DNA from: Dipteris shenzhenensis
Lineage: Eukaryota; Polypodiophyta; Polypodiopsida; Gleicheniales
NCBI GenBank assembly: GCA_047967505.1
Contig: CM106538.1
Length of the DNA: 64,000 nt
Direction: 5' to 3' (one strand)
Part shown: in pieces, positions 43,128 to 54,852 of the stretch
Position numbering within the stretch: position 1 is the stretch's first letter
How the letters are laid out: each line of letters opens with the position of its first letter
The notes under the pieces: model-generated
The model's database searches: none
Seen by the model: the letters and a program-made list of their open reading frames with translations, nothing else
Told to the model about the DNA's origin: nothing
Made by a program: the position numbers and the translations under genes

Positions 43128-45080
43128 TCATGGACATTCTTCATTTGCGCTGTCTCCTTCTACTTCCTCCATGGCGAGCATCCTTAAAAATTTGTGTATA
43201 TGCAAAATACTTTGCTGTGGTATTTTTATTTTTCCTTCTACCTCATATCCCATGCGCTTCTTTGATTTCTTTGCCCTTGAATGCCAAGACACTATGATTG
43301 TCTCTGTCGAAACTTGAGAGACCGCTTCATCATTTGGGACCCACTCCTTCATTATACAATTAGTATACAATGTGTTGTTATCCATATTCTCCTTCCTGCC
43401 CTTTGGCTCATACGATACCGCTGTAAATGTTGTAGCTCTCCCTTGGTCATCTCTTTGCACATCAACTACTTTTGCAACCCAAAACTTCACATTCTCATAT
43501 TCATCATCCGATGGCCGAACCACAACAAAACAATCGACCTCTATATCTACTTGTGGCATAAACTCTCTCTTCTTCGGTCCACAATATGGACGTGGGAGTA
43601 ATGATACAAATTCATTTTCAAAGACTGGAGCTGGGCGCAAATCGTTATGAACATTTGGCCAAAACATATTGCATTCTTCCTTGACATCCTTTGAGCCTCG
43701 CATTCTCTCAAGGTCCTTTATTAAATTTCGTGTCTTGTTAATTACAGTGGTAGTGTGTTCTCTCCAAGTAGGCTTCGAATCAGGATATCTCCGGAGCATT
43801 TCCTCTTTGTATGTAATAAATGCTTTTAATCCTTCTATTTCACAGTTAGACCTCTCATTGAATTCTTGTATAGGAGCCCATGTTGGATACCTTTCCTTGC
43901 TGGGAATTGAAGTTAAGAGACTGTAAGGTTCTTCAAGTTCCCATTTTGTATCATGAGAATACTGTTGCCATTGCATTACGGGTTTTTCATCTTTTAAAAA
44001 AAAACAAAAGTAGTGTGGATTGGTATGACCTGTCAATGCATCACCACCCGTTTGTATGAAAGGTAGAATGAAGCTCTTCCAATCATACATTCTTTCGAGC
44101 CTCTCACATACTGTACTTTCCTTACGACCACCAACTTGCCTACCACATCTTCTTACCAAGTCATCTATTGTCTCCACATCCTTCCATTTAAGCTCCCTTG
44201 AGACTGTGCTAAAAACCTGATCGATATCCTCATGTGTATGCCCAACATACAAAAATCCACATTCGACCTCATTGAAGATTCAATGAGCAACTAGCATGGA
44301 GCAGAATGCAAACATGAGTACATTCTTATTTTCTCGCCAGCAATTATCAGCTTGTATTCTCAAAGTCGGTGGTAGGCGACCTTTTTCTGCATGTACATTG
44401 CGAATTGCCTTCATAATAGATGTTACAACTTGATTGCAGCTATCATGTAGATGCAAGGAATCAATCCATATATCTACAAAGAACTTAATTCCATGCACTA
44501 ACACTCCACATAGATGTGTCTTTAGAAAGTGCTTTCCTTGTAATTTAGGTGGAGTGGCAACAAAATGAGGCAATGTTGTTGTATTCTGATCCATGCCATC
44601 TACAATAAGGCACATGTAGTCATCGGGATGCAAAATAGCTTGCTCCTTCCAAAATGCATATTTTTGTCTAGAATGTCGAATAAGGTCATGATGAGATTTT
44701 TGGTTTTTTTTGTATAATTCCCTTTGATTTGGACATGTTGCACTCTCAATCGCTCGCTTTAAATCATCATAGACATTGCACTTTGACATTTTTTGCCTCC
44801 TTGGGATTTTAACACATCCAAAGTTCTTCTTCCAAAGAGTATACAAAGTATGAGAAGAAGCTATAGCATCCCCTCTTTGCCTTTTCTTTTCTGCAATAGA
44901 GTCAAATACCTCGAGCTTTGTCAAGCCCATTGGAAGGTGCATTTCAGTGATCGTGTCACCGTTAGGGAGTTTGGTAGATATATGGGGTTGAGGTAAAGCA
45001 TTTTCAAATGTAAGGAAAGGTATGTAGACCAAATGTAAGGCAAAAAAGACTAGATCCTCAAAGGGAATGCCACTGTCCAC
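43128..45080 (-). pseudogene. Transposase-like protein (DUF7869-type), one in-frame TGA
   Basis: A single minus-strand phase of about 650 codons runs from ATG 45080 to the stop near 43128, interrupted only by TGA at 44280-44282. N-terminal: helix region with TLWKKNFGCVKIPRR and a Cys-rich patch (KMSKCNVYDDL, SATCPNQREL). Core: CLIVDGMDQNTTTLPHF (Asp 161), LCGVLVHGIKFFVDIW, LRIQADNCWRENKN (Asp 245), then after the stop IFNEVECGFLYVGHTHEDID (His/Asp cluster 281-287) and QVFS. C-terminal: charged stretch, and FWVAKVVDVQRDD plus FTAVSYEP, a small beta-rich module. The spaced Asp residues suggest an RNase H-fold enzyme; I recall this pattern as DUF7869, which is from memory. TGA is one base from TGG. 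The start could lie further upstream. Confidence 0.6.
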
Positions 45081-45189
45081 GAAGGGCTAGGAAAGTTTGA
45101 GGAAAGCCATGAATGCAATAAGGGAGGAATAGCTGGATTTAAGTGGAGATAGCATAATGAATCTATAGACAAGGAAATTCAAGGGAAGT
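45081..45189. other. Leader of the transposase-like gene
   Basis: Short interval on the 5' side of the minus-strand gene. No TIR or clear promoter motif is identified. Confidence 0.3.
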
Positions 45190-45948
45190 GGCTTTGAGAT
45201 GGTAGGAGGAGTAAAGGAGGGGGGAGGTGCTCAAAGGTGAGCAGGCTAGGATACAAGGGAGAGGAATGGATCAAGGGAGGCGGTTGTGCAGGTGACCGGG
45301 ATGGTAATGAGGTTCCAAGGCACTTAGGGAGGGGGAATCCATGAGGTAAAGGTGTAGGGAATTGAGGGACTGAGGTAGTAGGAACCTAAGCACATAGGGT
45401 GGTAGGGCATGTACGGAATTCTGCCCACATTTAGGTGGAAAAAGGCAATGGGAGACACGTGATGTGGGCAATGAAAGAAACTGGCACTATGCTTAATGAG
45501 GGAAGGGGTGGGAGACAAAGCAAAAAAGGGGGTTTTGTGACAAATAGGGCAAAACCAATGACAGGAGGAATTTGCAACAGAAAAAGAGAGGGAAGAGTAT
45601 TTTGATAGGGGATGAGGAGGAAATGGAAACATAAGGGGAGAGGTGGTTGAGGGAATGGAAGAAGGGAGAGAGGGAAAGGAAATAGGGAGCAGAAGGGGGA
45701 AAAAAGAATGAAATTAGGGGGAGAATGGAAAAGCTAGGAGGAGACAAGGGAATGGAAAGGGAGGAGATAGAATAAGGGGAGACTAAAAAGCGAGTGGAAG
45801 GGGGTGGAAATGGACTAAAAGGGGGGTGGATTAAAAATCAAGGAAACTCAAAAGGGGGAGATACTTTTGGAAGGTGAAGGAGAACGATGGAAGGGGGGCT
45901 TGATGAAAATTGGGAGAAAGAGGGGGGAGAGGATTGAAAGAGAGGGAT
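45190..45948. repeat. Purine-rich tract (GGAAGGGAGG-type)
   Basis: About 760 bp are strongly skewed to G and A on the plus strand, giving long Phe/Ser/Pro-rich minus-strand frames that are artefacts. It stops abruptly at 45948, and the same composition resumes at about 46430. Confidence 0.8.
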
Positions 45949-46429
45949 TGTTGAAGACTCAGTCTCCACCTACGTGGCCAATAACCCAGGCTCAACATAG
46001 GTTAGGATAAGTCAATCCCATGGCACAAGGCAGTTACTAAGTATGTAGTGGATACCACTTTTTGTAACTGATAAGTAGTGGGCTAATGCAATAGTATGAT
46101 GTTTTGTAGCAAGGGCTGTTACTAAAAGATATAACTGACTACAGACTTATAATAGTCGGAATGGATCTGGACAGCTATACAAGTCCTGTAACAACCCATT
46201 TTGAGGTTGAGTTGTTTATCTCTACTGAAGCATAATACAATATATCCATTTTGTAAATTCACAAGTTCTCTGTTGTTCTTTCATTGTTTAGTTCAGTTTA
46301 CATGTCAATCTCTTGTCCAACTCCTTGCACTTGTTGCATTTGAGTTGACGTGTGATCTATGTTTTCATTTATTGAATGCACTTTGAACACATTTGGCATT
46401 CAATAAATGTAAAGAGGGTAAAGAGACAA
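45949..46429 (+). other. Insert inside the purine tract, LTR-like, with a 14-bp hairpin
   Basis: 45949 begins TGTTGAAGACTC and 46283 ends CTCTGTTGTTCTTTCA, which looks like a 335-bp solo LTR. The bases flanking these ends do not form a target duplication (GGGAT vs TTGTT). Downstream, CATTTATTGAATGC (46366-46379) and GCATTCAATAAATG (46396-46409) form a perfect 14-bp stem with a 16-base loop. Confidence 0.35.
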
Positions 46430-46935
46430 TGGAAGTGAGAAAAAATGGAGGGAATGGAAGGGAGGGAGGTAATGGTAAGGGGGGAGAGTTTAGGAAGGGA
46501 AGGTGAGAATGGATGAAAAAGGAAGGGTGGGCCTCAATGACAAGGGATGGGGGGATGATGAGAAAGGGAAGAGAGGTGGTGGAAATGAAGGGGAGAAAGG
46601 GGGAAAGGAGAAGGGGAGGCTATGAAAAGTGAGGAGGAAGAGGACGAAAAATGAAAGAGGGAAAAATGGGGGGAGGGTATACCTTAAATTAGATGGAAAG
46701 AAAAGGTGGTGGTGGAGGAGATCAATGGGCAGAAAAAGAGGTGGTGGAGGGGATGGAGGTGATGGATGTAAAGTAGAGGTGGAGAGAGGAGATCCATGCA
46801 AAAAGTGGTGGTAGAGGGCATGGAGTTGATGGACAAAATGTGCAAGTGGGGGAGAGGGGACTGACAAAAAAAGCTTTGGTGGAGGGGTACGATGTGGATG
46901 AAAAGAGTGGAGGTAGAGGTGGAGAGGATGGATGA
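46430..46935. repeat. Purine-rich tract, second part
   Basis: GGAGG, GGGGAG, GTGGTGGAGG and GGAAAG words dominate the plus strand, continuing the composition of 45190-45948. Frames on either strand here are low-complexity. Confidence 0.8.
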
Positions 46936-48357
46936 ATAAGATGTTTCTATAGATGTGAGTGATAAAGGGTTAATTTCCTTTCTAGAAGTCATCAATTTGG
47001 GGCATGTAAATAAGGTTAAGTTTTGTAATTCAATAGTAATTAGAAGCCTTTTTGCATCCTTTTCCTTTAGTGACTTATTGTTCAGTATTTTCAAAGGCTT
47101 TCTTCCTCACGCAGATAAACATGTGATCCACTTCACTTCAAGTGTTAACCTCCTCAGCATAACAATGCCAAATGTTGTCACTTTATCTCTCATTTCCAAG
47201 TTCCAATGGTTCTAGTCATGTATAGTTATGTCATTGCATGTTGTAGCATAGGTCCTTGGTTTGTATTGTACTGAGAAGTGTAGGCTAAGGCATGGAATGT
47301 TGTTTTGGGTTACGCTTAGATGAAAAAGAAGTGTTGTTACAATGTTTGATGGATGTCACCTCCCTAGGGGCCCCTTGAAGGAGGATAGCATTAAGGAAGT
47401 TAACTAGGGATTTAATATTGAGAGGGATTTAAAATATCTCTCTCTAGCACAAAGTTGTGTGGTTTTTTCTCTCTTGTGACAGTTTCTCTCTATAACACAA
47501 AGTTGTGAGAGCTCTCTCTCTTGTGAGAGTTTCTCTCTCTAAAACAAAGTGTACCTTTTAGTATTTCTCTCTCTAGATCATAATATTGCAAGTATGTTTA
47601 GATATTTTCTAGAGAGTCCTTTGGCTATCCTTGTTCTATTACATCCACTAAATCTACCTTCATGGCAGAGATATTACAAGCGAAACTTTGCCACTCCTCC
47701 ACACAGAATGGTCTTATATTGGCTGCTCTGGACTGTGTTTTTTACCCTTGTTACCACAAGGTTGATATTTTTTAAATTACTATTTATATTTGATATACTT
47801 TTTTGAATCATTTTACTAGATTGAAATTTGTCTTGTCTAACTTGACATGTAGAAGCTTTGAGTTCTTTGTTACCCTAAGCTCATGAATGTTGAGTCAAAG
47901 TAGTTACATTTTTACAATAGGACATTCATTTTCTCCTATTTTAACTTAATAAGGACTTTATATATCTTGAATGAATATCAGTTCAATATAAGTAAATATT
48001 TGTGGTTTTGTTAAAATAGCAAAGTGACATTTTTAAGTTGCATTATGCTAGAATTTGCTAAAAGATTCATCTTGTGATTATAAAAAAGTTATGTGTGTAA
48101 TTTGTTCTACTTTGAAGAATGATCAAAGTTATGCACTTTTTCATAATTCATTATAATAATTTGTTAAAATTTGGAACTCCTTTTACATATATCTTCTTTA
48201 CATAGTGATAGCATGTGGGGGAAAGTCATTAAAAGCCTCTTAACTTTTAACTCAAAAAAAAGAATATTCCATTTTTTTCTCATTGTGCACAATGTTACCC
48301 ACTTCATATTTTACGCATGAGCCATACATGTGGACTCAACTAGTGCTCCTACTTGGC
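46936..48357. other. Non-coding stretch
   Basis: No recognised gene. At 47440-47560 a 'tctctctctagcacaaagttgtg' motif recurs three to four times (…aacacaaagttgtgagag…, …aaaacaaagt…), a short local tandem array. From 47800 to 48300 it is AT-rich. Confidence 0.5.
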
Positions 48358-48803
48358 ATGTGTGTGTGCGCGCATGCATGCATGTGTGCGTGCATGTGGC
48401 ATGCATGCATGCGGCATGCATGCATGCGGCATGCATGCATGCATGTGTGTGTGTGTGTGTGTGTGCGTGCATGCATGTGTGTGTGTGTGTGTGTGCATGT
48501 GTGCATGTGTGTGTGCGTGTCCATGTGCGTGTACATGTGCATGTGCTTGTGCATGTGTGTGTACGTGTGTGTGTGCATGTGCGTGTACATGTGCATGTGC
48601 ATGTGCATGTGTGTGTGCTTGCGTGTGTGCATGTGTGTGTGCGTGTGCGTGTGCGTGTGCATGTGCGTGTACGTGTGTGTGTGTGCATGTGTGCATGTCT
48701 GTGTGCATGTGCATGTGTGTGCGTGCATGTGTGTGTGCGCACGCACGTGCATGTGCATGTGCACATGCACGTGCACGCACACACATGCACATGCACATGT
48801 GCA
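48358..48803. repeat. Alternating (TG/CA)(CATG)n repeat, Z-DNA-prone, 446 bp
   Basis: The tract alternates purine and pyrimidine almost without exception: TGTGTGTG, GTGCATGTGTGC, GCATGCATGCGG and CACGTGCACG. All six frames are open across it because of the repeat; none is a gene. Confidence 0.95.
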
Positions 48804-49186
48804 TCAAAAATTGATTTCTATTATCCAGCATTAAAAAGAAATAGAAAACATAAAGGAACATTAACTCATACAAAAAAGTAAAAAGTAAAATATTACCCAA
48901 TATGAATAGGTGTCTTAGGTATAAGAACAAAAAATATCACCCCGTTCGATAATTGATGCATCTTATAAGTAATAAAAAATTACCTTGCAATAATATTTAA
49001 TTGACCAAACATAATATGATTATTTATAAAATGATAGAACATCAAGGATAATATTTATGCTCATATATAATCTACTAAAAAGTGATGATTCATTATGTTA
49101 CAACTCAAGGCCTTATCTTTTCTCAATGAAGGTTATAAACAATACATCGTTTTCTCACATCTATCATAGCCAAGAAATCTTAAGCA
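48804..49186. other. AT-rich spacer, 3' side of the GT61 exon
   Basis: No coding pattern. It is the region where the minus-strand exon's 3'UTR would lie. No obvious polyadenylation signal was fixed. Confidence 0.4.
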
Positions 49187-49711
49187 TCATAATGATTCTA
49201 ATATCTTTCCAAGCTTATAAACATCAATGGTGTAGTCTGGAACACCTGACAAGGCATCCCTACATTGTGTTGTGTTACCTCTATGAGGATTTGCCACTGC
49301 CTTCCCAAAAGGGTTTGAAATATCATACCTTAAATGGATAGCATTAACAATAGGATGAATCCATGTGTGTAAAATGCTAAGATCAGTGTAGTTTCTATGA
49401 GACCAATTACAAGGACCAATTATTTCCACAACCATTGCATTCTCAGGTAAGAATAATGCATTCCAAGAATTTCCACCATGGCTAATCACAAACAAGTCTG
49501 TTTGGGACATCAGAGAAATAGATACTGGAAGGTCATATGTTACTTGACCTGTTGCCAACATCTCATCTAGGTACCGAATGTGGAATCTGGGATGAGAGAT
49601 ATTCCTTACAAATTTCATAACCTCATCAGCATTGGCCACTCTACGACGACTAGTATCTCTCCGTAAGTAAACTAGCATACGCAATGGCTTAGGCTGCACA
49701 TTGACCTGGTA
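49187..49711 (-). CDS. Glycosyltransferase family 61 (GT61), terminal exon
   Basis: GT61 enzymes are Golgi membrane glycosyltransferases; in plants they include xylosyl- and arabinosyltransferases of cell-wall xylans and N-glycans. The minus-strand frame is intact over about 174 codons: QPKPLRMLVYLRRDTSRRRV, ADEVMKFV, FHIRYLDEMLATGQVTYDLP, LMSQTDLFVISHGGNSWNAL with FLPENAMVVEIIGPCNW, RYDISNPFGKAVANPHRGNT, and VPDYTIDVYKLGKILESL before the stop. The HGGN...LFLP...VVEI block is the family's donor-site signature; the usual HGAGLTN is altered. On the minus strand it is preceded by 'aatgaataccag' at 49712-49723, a good splice acceptor, so this is a last exon. Upstream exons are not found in the window, so gene status is uncertain. 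Confidence 0.75.
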   Translation of the reverse strand, partial: YQVNVQPKPLRMLVYLRRDTSRRRVANADEVMKFVRNISHPRFHIRYLDEMLATGQVTYDLPVSISLMSQTDLFVISHGGNSWNALFLPENAMVVEIIGPCNWSHRNYTDLSILHTWIHPIVNAIHLRYDISNPFGKAVANPHRGNTTQCRDALSGVPDYTIDVYKLGKILESL

Positions 49712-49997
49712 TTCATTTAAAAAGTCAAATTTTTGTAAGAATGCAAAATGTCACAACAAATAAATTTCCTAATATATGTGCAAAACTACATGCATTTGAA
49801 TGTGGAGAAAAGTTTACAATAATCACCACCAAGAAGCATGTGCAAAATTATTATCACGTGTGTGGATAATTTCTTATAGCATCTATAGGGATCAAACAAT
49901 ACCCATATCTGTAAACACATGCATGTGGACAAAAACTAATATGTGGATTAGTTCTTAAAACTTTGTATGTATGATTCAACAATTCCAAATCCATGAA
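49712..49997. other. Putative intron start of the GT61 gene
   Basis: AT-rich non-coding DNA upstream (minus strand) of the exon. It begins with a polypyrimidine/AG acceptor at the exon edge. Confidence 0.35.
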
Positions 49998-50392
<395 letters not shown>

Positions 50393-51590
50393 AAATTACC
50401 TAGACAAGTGTTATATAGAGCTGATATCCATAGAATTGAGTAATTTGGTAAGGTGGAGAAGATATGTTGTCTTTGTATAGCAAGTAAAATTTTGGAAACA
50501 TAAAGCTTGTTGTTTCTTCTAGAAGATTACTTACTACAATCCATAATTTTTTTCCTTTTTTATTTCTAAGGTAGTTGTACTTAAGTGATTTTTTATATAA
50601 ATAGTTTGTATTACACTTTTATGGACTCTCTTATATAAATAGTTTGTACATTCCATTGGGAGCCATATGTAGCAGAAAGAGAGATGAATGGAGAGAAGTG
50701 TAGCTTTACTAGCAATAAAAAGTTAGCTCTCACTCTAAATTGGTTTGGAGACTTGTTTTGTAGAAATATATATATTCTAAATCCATTTGAGCTAGATATA
50801 GTGAAAACTTCATCTTTAAACACACCATATTGGGCATTTTTTTGGTTTTATTTTTTGGAATCTTATTGGGCATCAAAATAAGAAATGGAGAAATTCTTGG
50901 GAATTAGCATGATGGGCATGTGATCCCATGGTCATGCTCAGATGTCATCCTCATATGGGGCTCACTTGATCCCTATTTCTAATGGTCTATGGGCAATATA
51001 CTATAAAAATAGCCTTCGCCCTCTCATTTGATCATCAACCTCCAATAGCAGTCTAGCATTCAGCAATAGCTCAGCCTTTTCTAGCAGTTTCTTTAGTATT
51101 TCGTAGATCTCCCTCCATAATCAAAAGGCAGTTTCCAACCCCATTTGCATTACTAGCAACCGTGCTTTTCAGAGGGCCGTTAGAAAATCCATGGCAAAAC
51201 AATGATTACTGCTCCTTCCAATTGGAAAGTCAGCTACGGACTTCCTCAAGTACATGAAAACGGGAAATGGCTAATTGCATTATCGTAATGGAACAAGACA
51301 GTTGTAATCAAAGGGCAGACAATGCTACAACAAAGCACCCATCATCAATCCAGGACTTGAGCAAGGAATGCATGTGTTGGGACAATGGGCCTAGGACAAT
51401 CCAAAAACAAAACAAATATGAGAATGCATTTGTTAAGGAAAATTGATCACCAAGAATGTAGAGTAGTATGGCGATTGCATTGATAACAAGCTATTTTCTG
51501 AGAGAAGTCTTCATACATATCCTGCATTGACTCCATCTGTGGACTACAAGTTGACTTTATTCCTAATGTAAACTTACAAAATATTGTGAA
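50393..51590. other. Non-coding stretch
   Basis: Mixed AT-rich DNA. Frames of up to 70 codons (50611-50881) lack any recognised motif. 'tatataaatagtttgta' is repeated at 50594 and 50632. Confidence 0.5.
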
Positions 51591-52725
51591 ATTGAGATCC
51601 CCAAGGTCCTTCATTGGTCAATTGGACAAGATCCCTAAAATTAATGGGATTGATCTTGTGTTGTAAGTCCACCCTTAAGTATTGGATTCCACTTTTCCCT
51701 CTAAAACCAAAGGTTAGAGTGTATTTCCTATAATTTTTTAACCAAATGGTCCATTTTAATGAGGAGCTTCTACTTGATAGGATTGATCTTGTCACAAGGA
51801 CACATAGACATGGAAATCCACTTGCAACTTTAATCGAACTAGAGATCATCTTTTTCACAATATAAAAGGAGGCATTTTTCATTAGAACGTTAATTGAAAT
51901 CAATAAATGTCCTCAACAAGTGAGAAAGTCCATTCAACATAATGGGATTAACCTTTTAAAATGCTACATAAGAATTGTGCTGCATTTCCCCCTATAATTC
52001 AACCATCGATGGTCTAGTTTCACCCTTCCTACACCTTTGGAGCCATTTCTCACTCTAATGGCCAAGCTACATGGGTAAAAGGCCTCAGGTATGAGGGAAA
52101 TAGTTTTATCCACTGGATCTAATTGATCATATGGCAAGGACGTGTAGATAATTAATTTTAATTTTCCCTCTAGCTTAACCATGAACAAATGTTCTTCACA
52201 CTTTCCCTCTAGCTTAACCATGGACAAAGTTTCTTCGCACTTTCCATATTAAAGGAGCCATTTTTCATCAGATTGGGCCAAAACAAGTGGATAAAGGCCC
52301 TAAATTCAACCAATGAGAACATAAGGCCATTATAATTAAACTAGTTGAGCTTATGGCAACTTTTCATAATTATGGAAATCCATTTCCCCCTCTAATTCAA
52401 TAATGGATGGTCTTTTCTCATGCTTTCTACTCCTTTGGAGCCATTTTTCACTTGAGTGGACAAAATGGGTGGGAAGATGCTCTATCCACCAAAATGCGTG
52501 CAAGCCCCTAAACCTGAGAATAGTAAGATTGTGCACGTCCATTGAATCATTGGAGTATATTTTCCTCTCCAATTTGTCCATTGATGACCTTAGTCAAAGC
52601 GTCTATTCCTTCAAAGCCAATTTTCACTAGATTGGCTAAAATGGATAGGAAAGACTTCAAGTTGGGCAATGTGCATGGAACGGATTAAGTTTAATGGGAT
52701 TGAGATTGTGAAAAGGCCACATAAT
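51591..52725. repeat. Degenerate long tandem repeat block
   Basis: Words recur in the same order several times: 'gggattgatcttgt', '..aaggacacatag/acgtgtag..', 'tggaaatccacttccccctcta', 'aattcaaccatggatgg' and 'ctttggagccatttttcac'. They are seen at about 51640, 51780, 51945, 52110, 52330 and 52690. Spacing is irregular (about 150-240 bp) and units are strongly diverged. No protein family is recognised. Confidence 0.5.
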
Positions 52726-53199
52726 GTAATACATATTTGCCTTTATTTAAATTTTGAAGTGAACACACAACTCGCATGTTGATCTAGCGAAGAGGGAGGA
52801 GACACGAACCTATTGACTATACAAAGTGGACACTCTTTCTACTAACAAAAAGGATATGATGCAATATATGTGGGTGGGTTACCCTATGTCTATTTTAAAG
52901 TACTATTCACCACATATACACATATGTCCCATCATTTATATATGGATAACAATATCAATGCTCCCCTATCATTGGTCTCCTATGATCATTGGATGGTCTC
53001 TACATCACACACAAACTTTTTCAAACTTCTCATGAAGTAATACTTTTGTGAGAAAATATACTTCCTAGTCCTTAAAGAAACAATGAGTTCACTCATGGAC
53101 AGTTCCTTTTTCCATCTAATTTGATATGAAAAATCCTTCTTCCATCTAATGTCATATGAAAAAGAAATTGTAATGAATGTCAATGTGCTTTAACCATTC
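52726..53199. other. Non-coding stretch
   Basis: No recognised gene. A short duplicated motif ('ccttcttccatctaatttgatatgaaaaa' type) lies at 53100-53165. Confidence 0.4.
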
Positions 53200-54046
53200 A
53201 TGATCTTCTAGATTCTTTACCAATGCAATAGTACTTTAGCTGTCACATAGGAGATCATAAATATATTAATAATTGGCTACACCAAGACCCTCCAAAGATA
53301 AAGTTATTATCTAGGGATTCATAGGCACATCAAAAAAGAGAAATGTACTCAACCTCTTCTATAGACAATGCCATATTGGCTTGCTTCTTGCTAGACCAAG
53401 ATACATAGTGAAATAAACCACCACCCCAATCTACATCACAAAATACCACAAGTTGTGGTTCTCTACATATTGGCTATCTTTCACACATGCCAACCTATGG
53501 TTGGCTATCCCAATGAAGGTATCTAAAAATCCACTTCACTCTATTAGAATGGACACAGACTGCTTTCATAAATTGGCTCACAAACACTACTACATAGGAA
53601 ATATATTGATTTGTTGACATCTTAAGATAGATGAGCTTGCCAACTATTTGTTGGTATAATCTAGGGTATAAAATGAAGCAGTTTCCTCATTTTTGCATGT
53701 TATGTACTCTCAGATGTGGCATTCAACATTCCAACATAGAGTTAATGTACCTTGTTTGGATCAAAAATATGCCTTCCTTGTCAATAGAAAACACCTAGAA
53801 TGTAATGCAAGAATTCCAAATCAGTATTCCATCTCATTCAATATTCTCTTTCTATTTCAAATTTCTTTTAGTTAGGAACTAAAGACAATAAATGTACTAA
53901 ATGAATCATGAATGATGCAAAGTGTTTTGAGCCTAAAAGGAGATACTGGATGAGATTCTTAAAAAAGGAAGAAAGAAGATTAAATTTTAAGCATTAGACT
54001 TGATTATGCATGAAAATCAGTCCTTCTTTCATCCAATAACATGCTT
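53200..54046 (-). pseudogene. Older minus-strand copia, RT-end/RNase H piece
   Basis: Read on the minus strand: QLVGKLIYLKMSTNQYISYV, VSQFMKAVCVHSNRVKWIFR with YL, VVFCDVDWGGGLFHYVSWSS, and KKQANMALSIEEVEYISLF. These are the RT C-terminal block and RNase H of copia. The upstream part of the same element is at 59613-61500, separated by the insertion of copia 2. Frames are broken. Confidence 0.7.
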
Positions 54047-54051
54047 GTATG

Positions 54052-54779
54052 TGCTAGATATCAATGCTCCACTCTCGTGTAACTACGCGGGATCCAACTA
54101 ACTCTACTTGTAAGCCTCCCATATGAGGAGAAAGCATTTGAGTAGCTCGGTTATCTAGTAGGTCCTGGTTTGGACACCAGATGGGGGCCATGTGTGGCCT
54201 GATGGCTGGACGGCTTCAAATAGAGTTGCCACACCGCCAACTAGGCTACATGCAAGTGCAGGAAGGCATCCCTTGACTAACCGCACTGAGGGTGGACGGA
54301 GCATTTCCTGAGGCAGCCCACTCTCGGGTTGCGAGGCCCGTTTGGAGCCTCAGATGATCCCGGATGGCTCTGGGTCGAATAGATACCGTAGGTTAGTTGC
54401 TCTATTTTGCGCACCAATTCTATCATATGGTCGGTGGCCTATTTCGGGACCGACCTCGAGTCAACCATTTTGGGCGGACTGGTTCGATCACCCAATTGAG
54501 CCTAACCGACTACGACTGGTGGCTATATAAGAGCAAGCCCGTGAAGCCCATTTCATCACTGGCTACAGCAACCCTAATTCCTTAACATCTAGCCTTCGTC
54601 TTCTACTATTTCCAGTATGCCATCGAAGCTTCTTTCACAGGAGTGCACGGTTGGCAGTGCCATCTATTGTATCAATTCTACAACAATCAAATTTTTGATT
54701 CTCCATACTATCTTGTTTTCTCTCTTGCATACGAGGTCCTGTTATCTGTTGAGCATAGACGTTGTATTATTTTCTTATA
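54052..54779 (+). repeat. Copia 2 5' LTR
   Basis: TGCTAGATATC at the left end (the 3' LTR has TGTTAGATATC). A TATA box (ctatataagagc) lies at about 54521-54532. The end is mutated to TATA. Confidence 0.9.
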
Positions 54780-54791
54780 TGGTATCAGAGC
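54780..54791 (+). promoter_or_regulatory. Copia 2 primer-binding site
   Basis: TGGTATCAGAGC, initiator-Met tRNA type, abuts the LTR. Confidence 0.9.
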
Positions 54792-54852
54792 CTGGATTCT
54801 AGTAAGAAGATTTGGTAGTGTGTTTCTGTTTGCGAGCAGATTATTGTGAGAG

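Noticed and set aside
45949-46283. Complete solo LTR with target duplication
   Set aside because: Flanking pentamers differ (GGGAT vs TTGTT); kept only as a low-confidence LTR-like insert.
46490-47094. Pro/Ser-rich minus-strand proteins
   Set aside because: Most of it overlaps the purine-rich tract and mirrors its composition.
48283-48930. Cys/Val/His-rich proteins of up to 193 codons
   Set aside because: All six frames are open because of the TG/CATG repeat; the same holds for 49854-50443.
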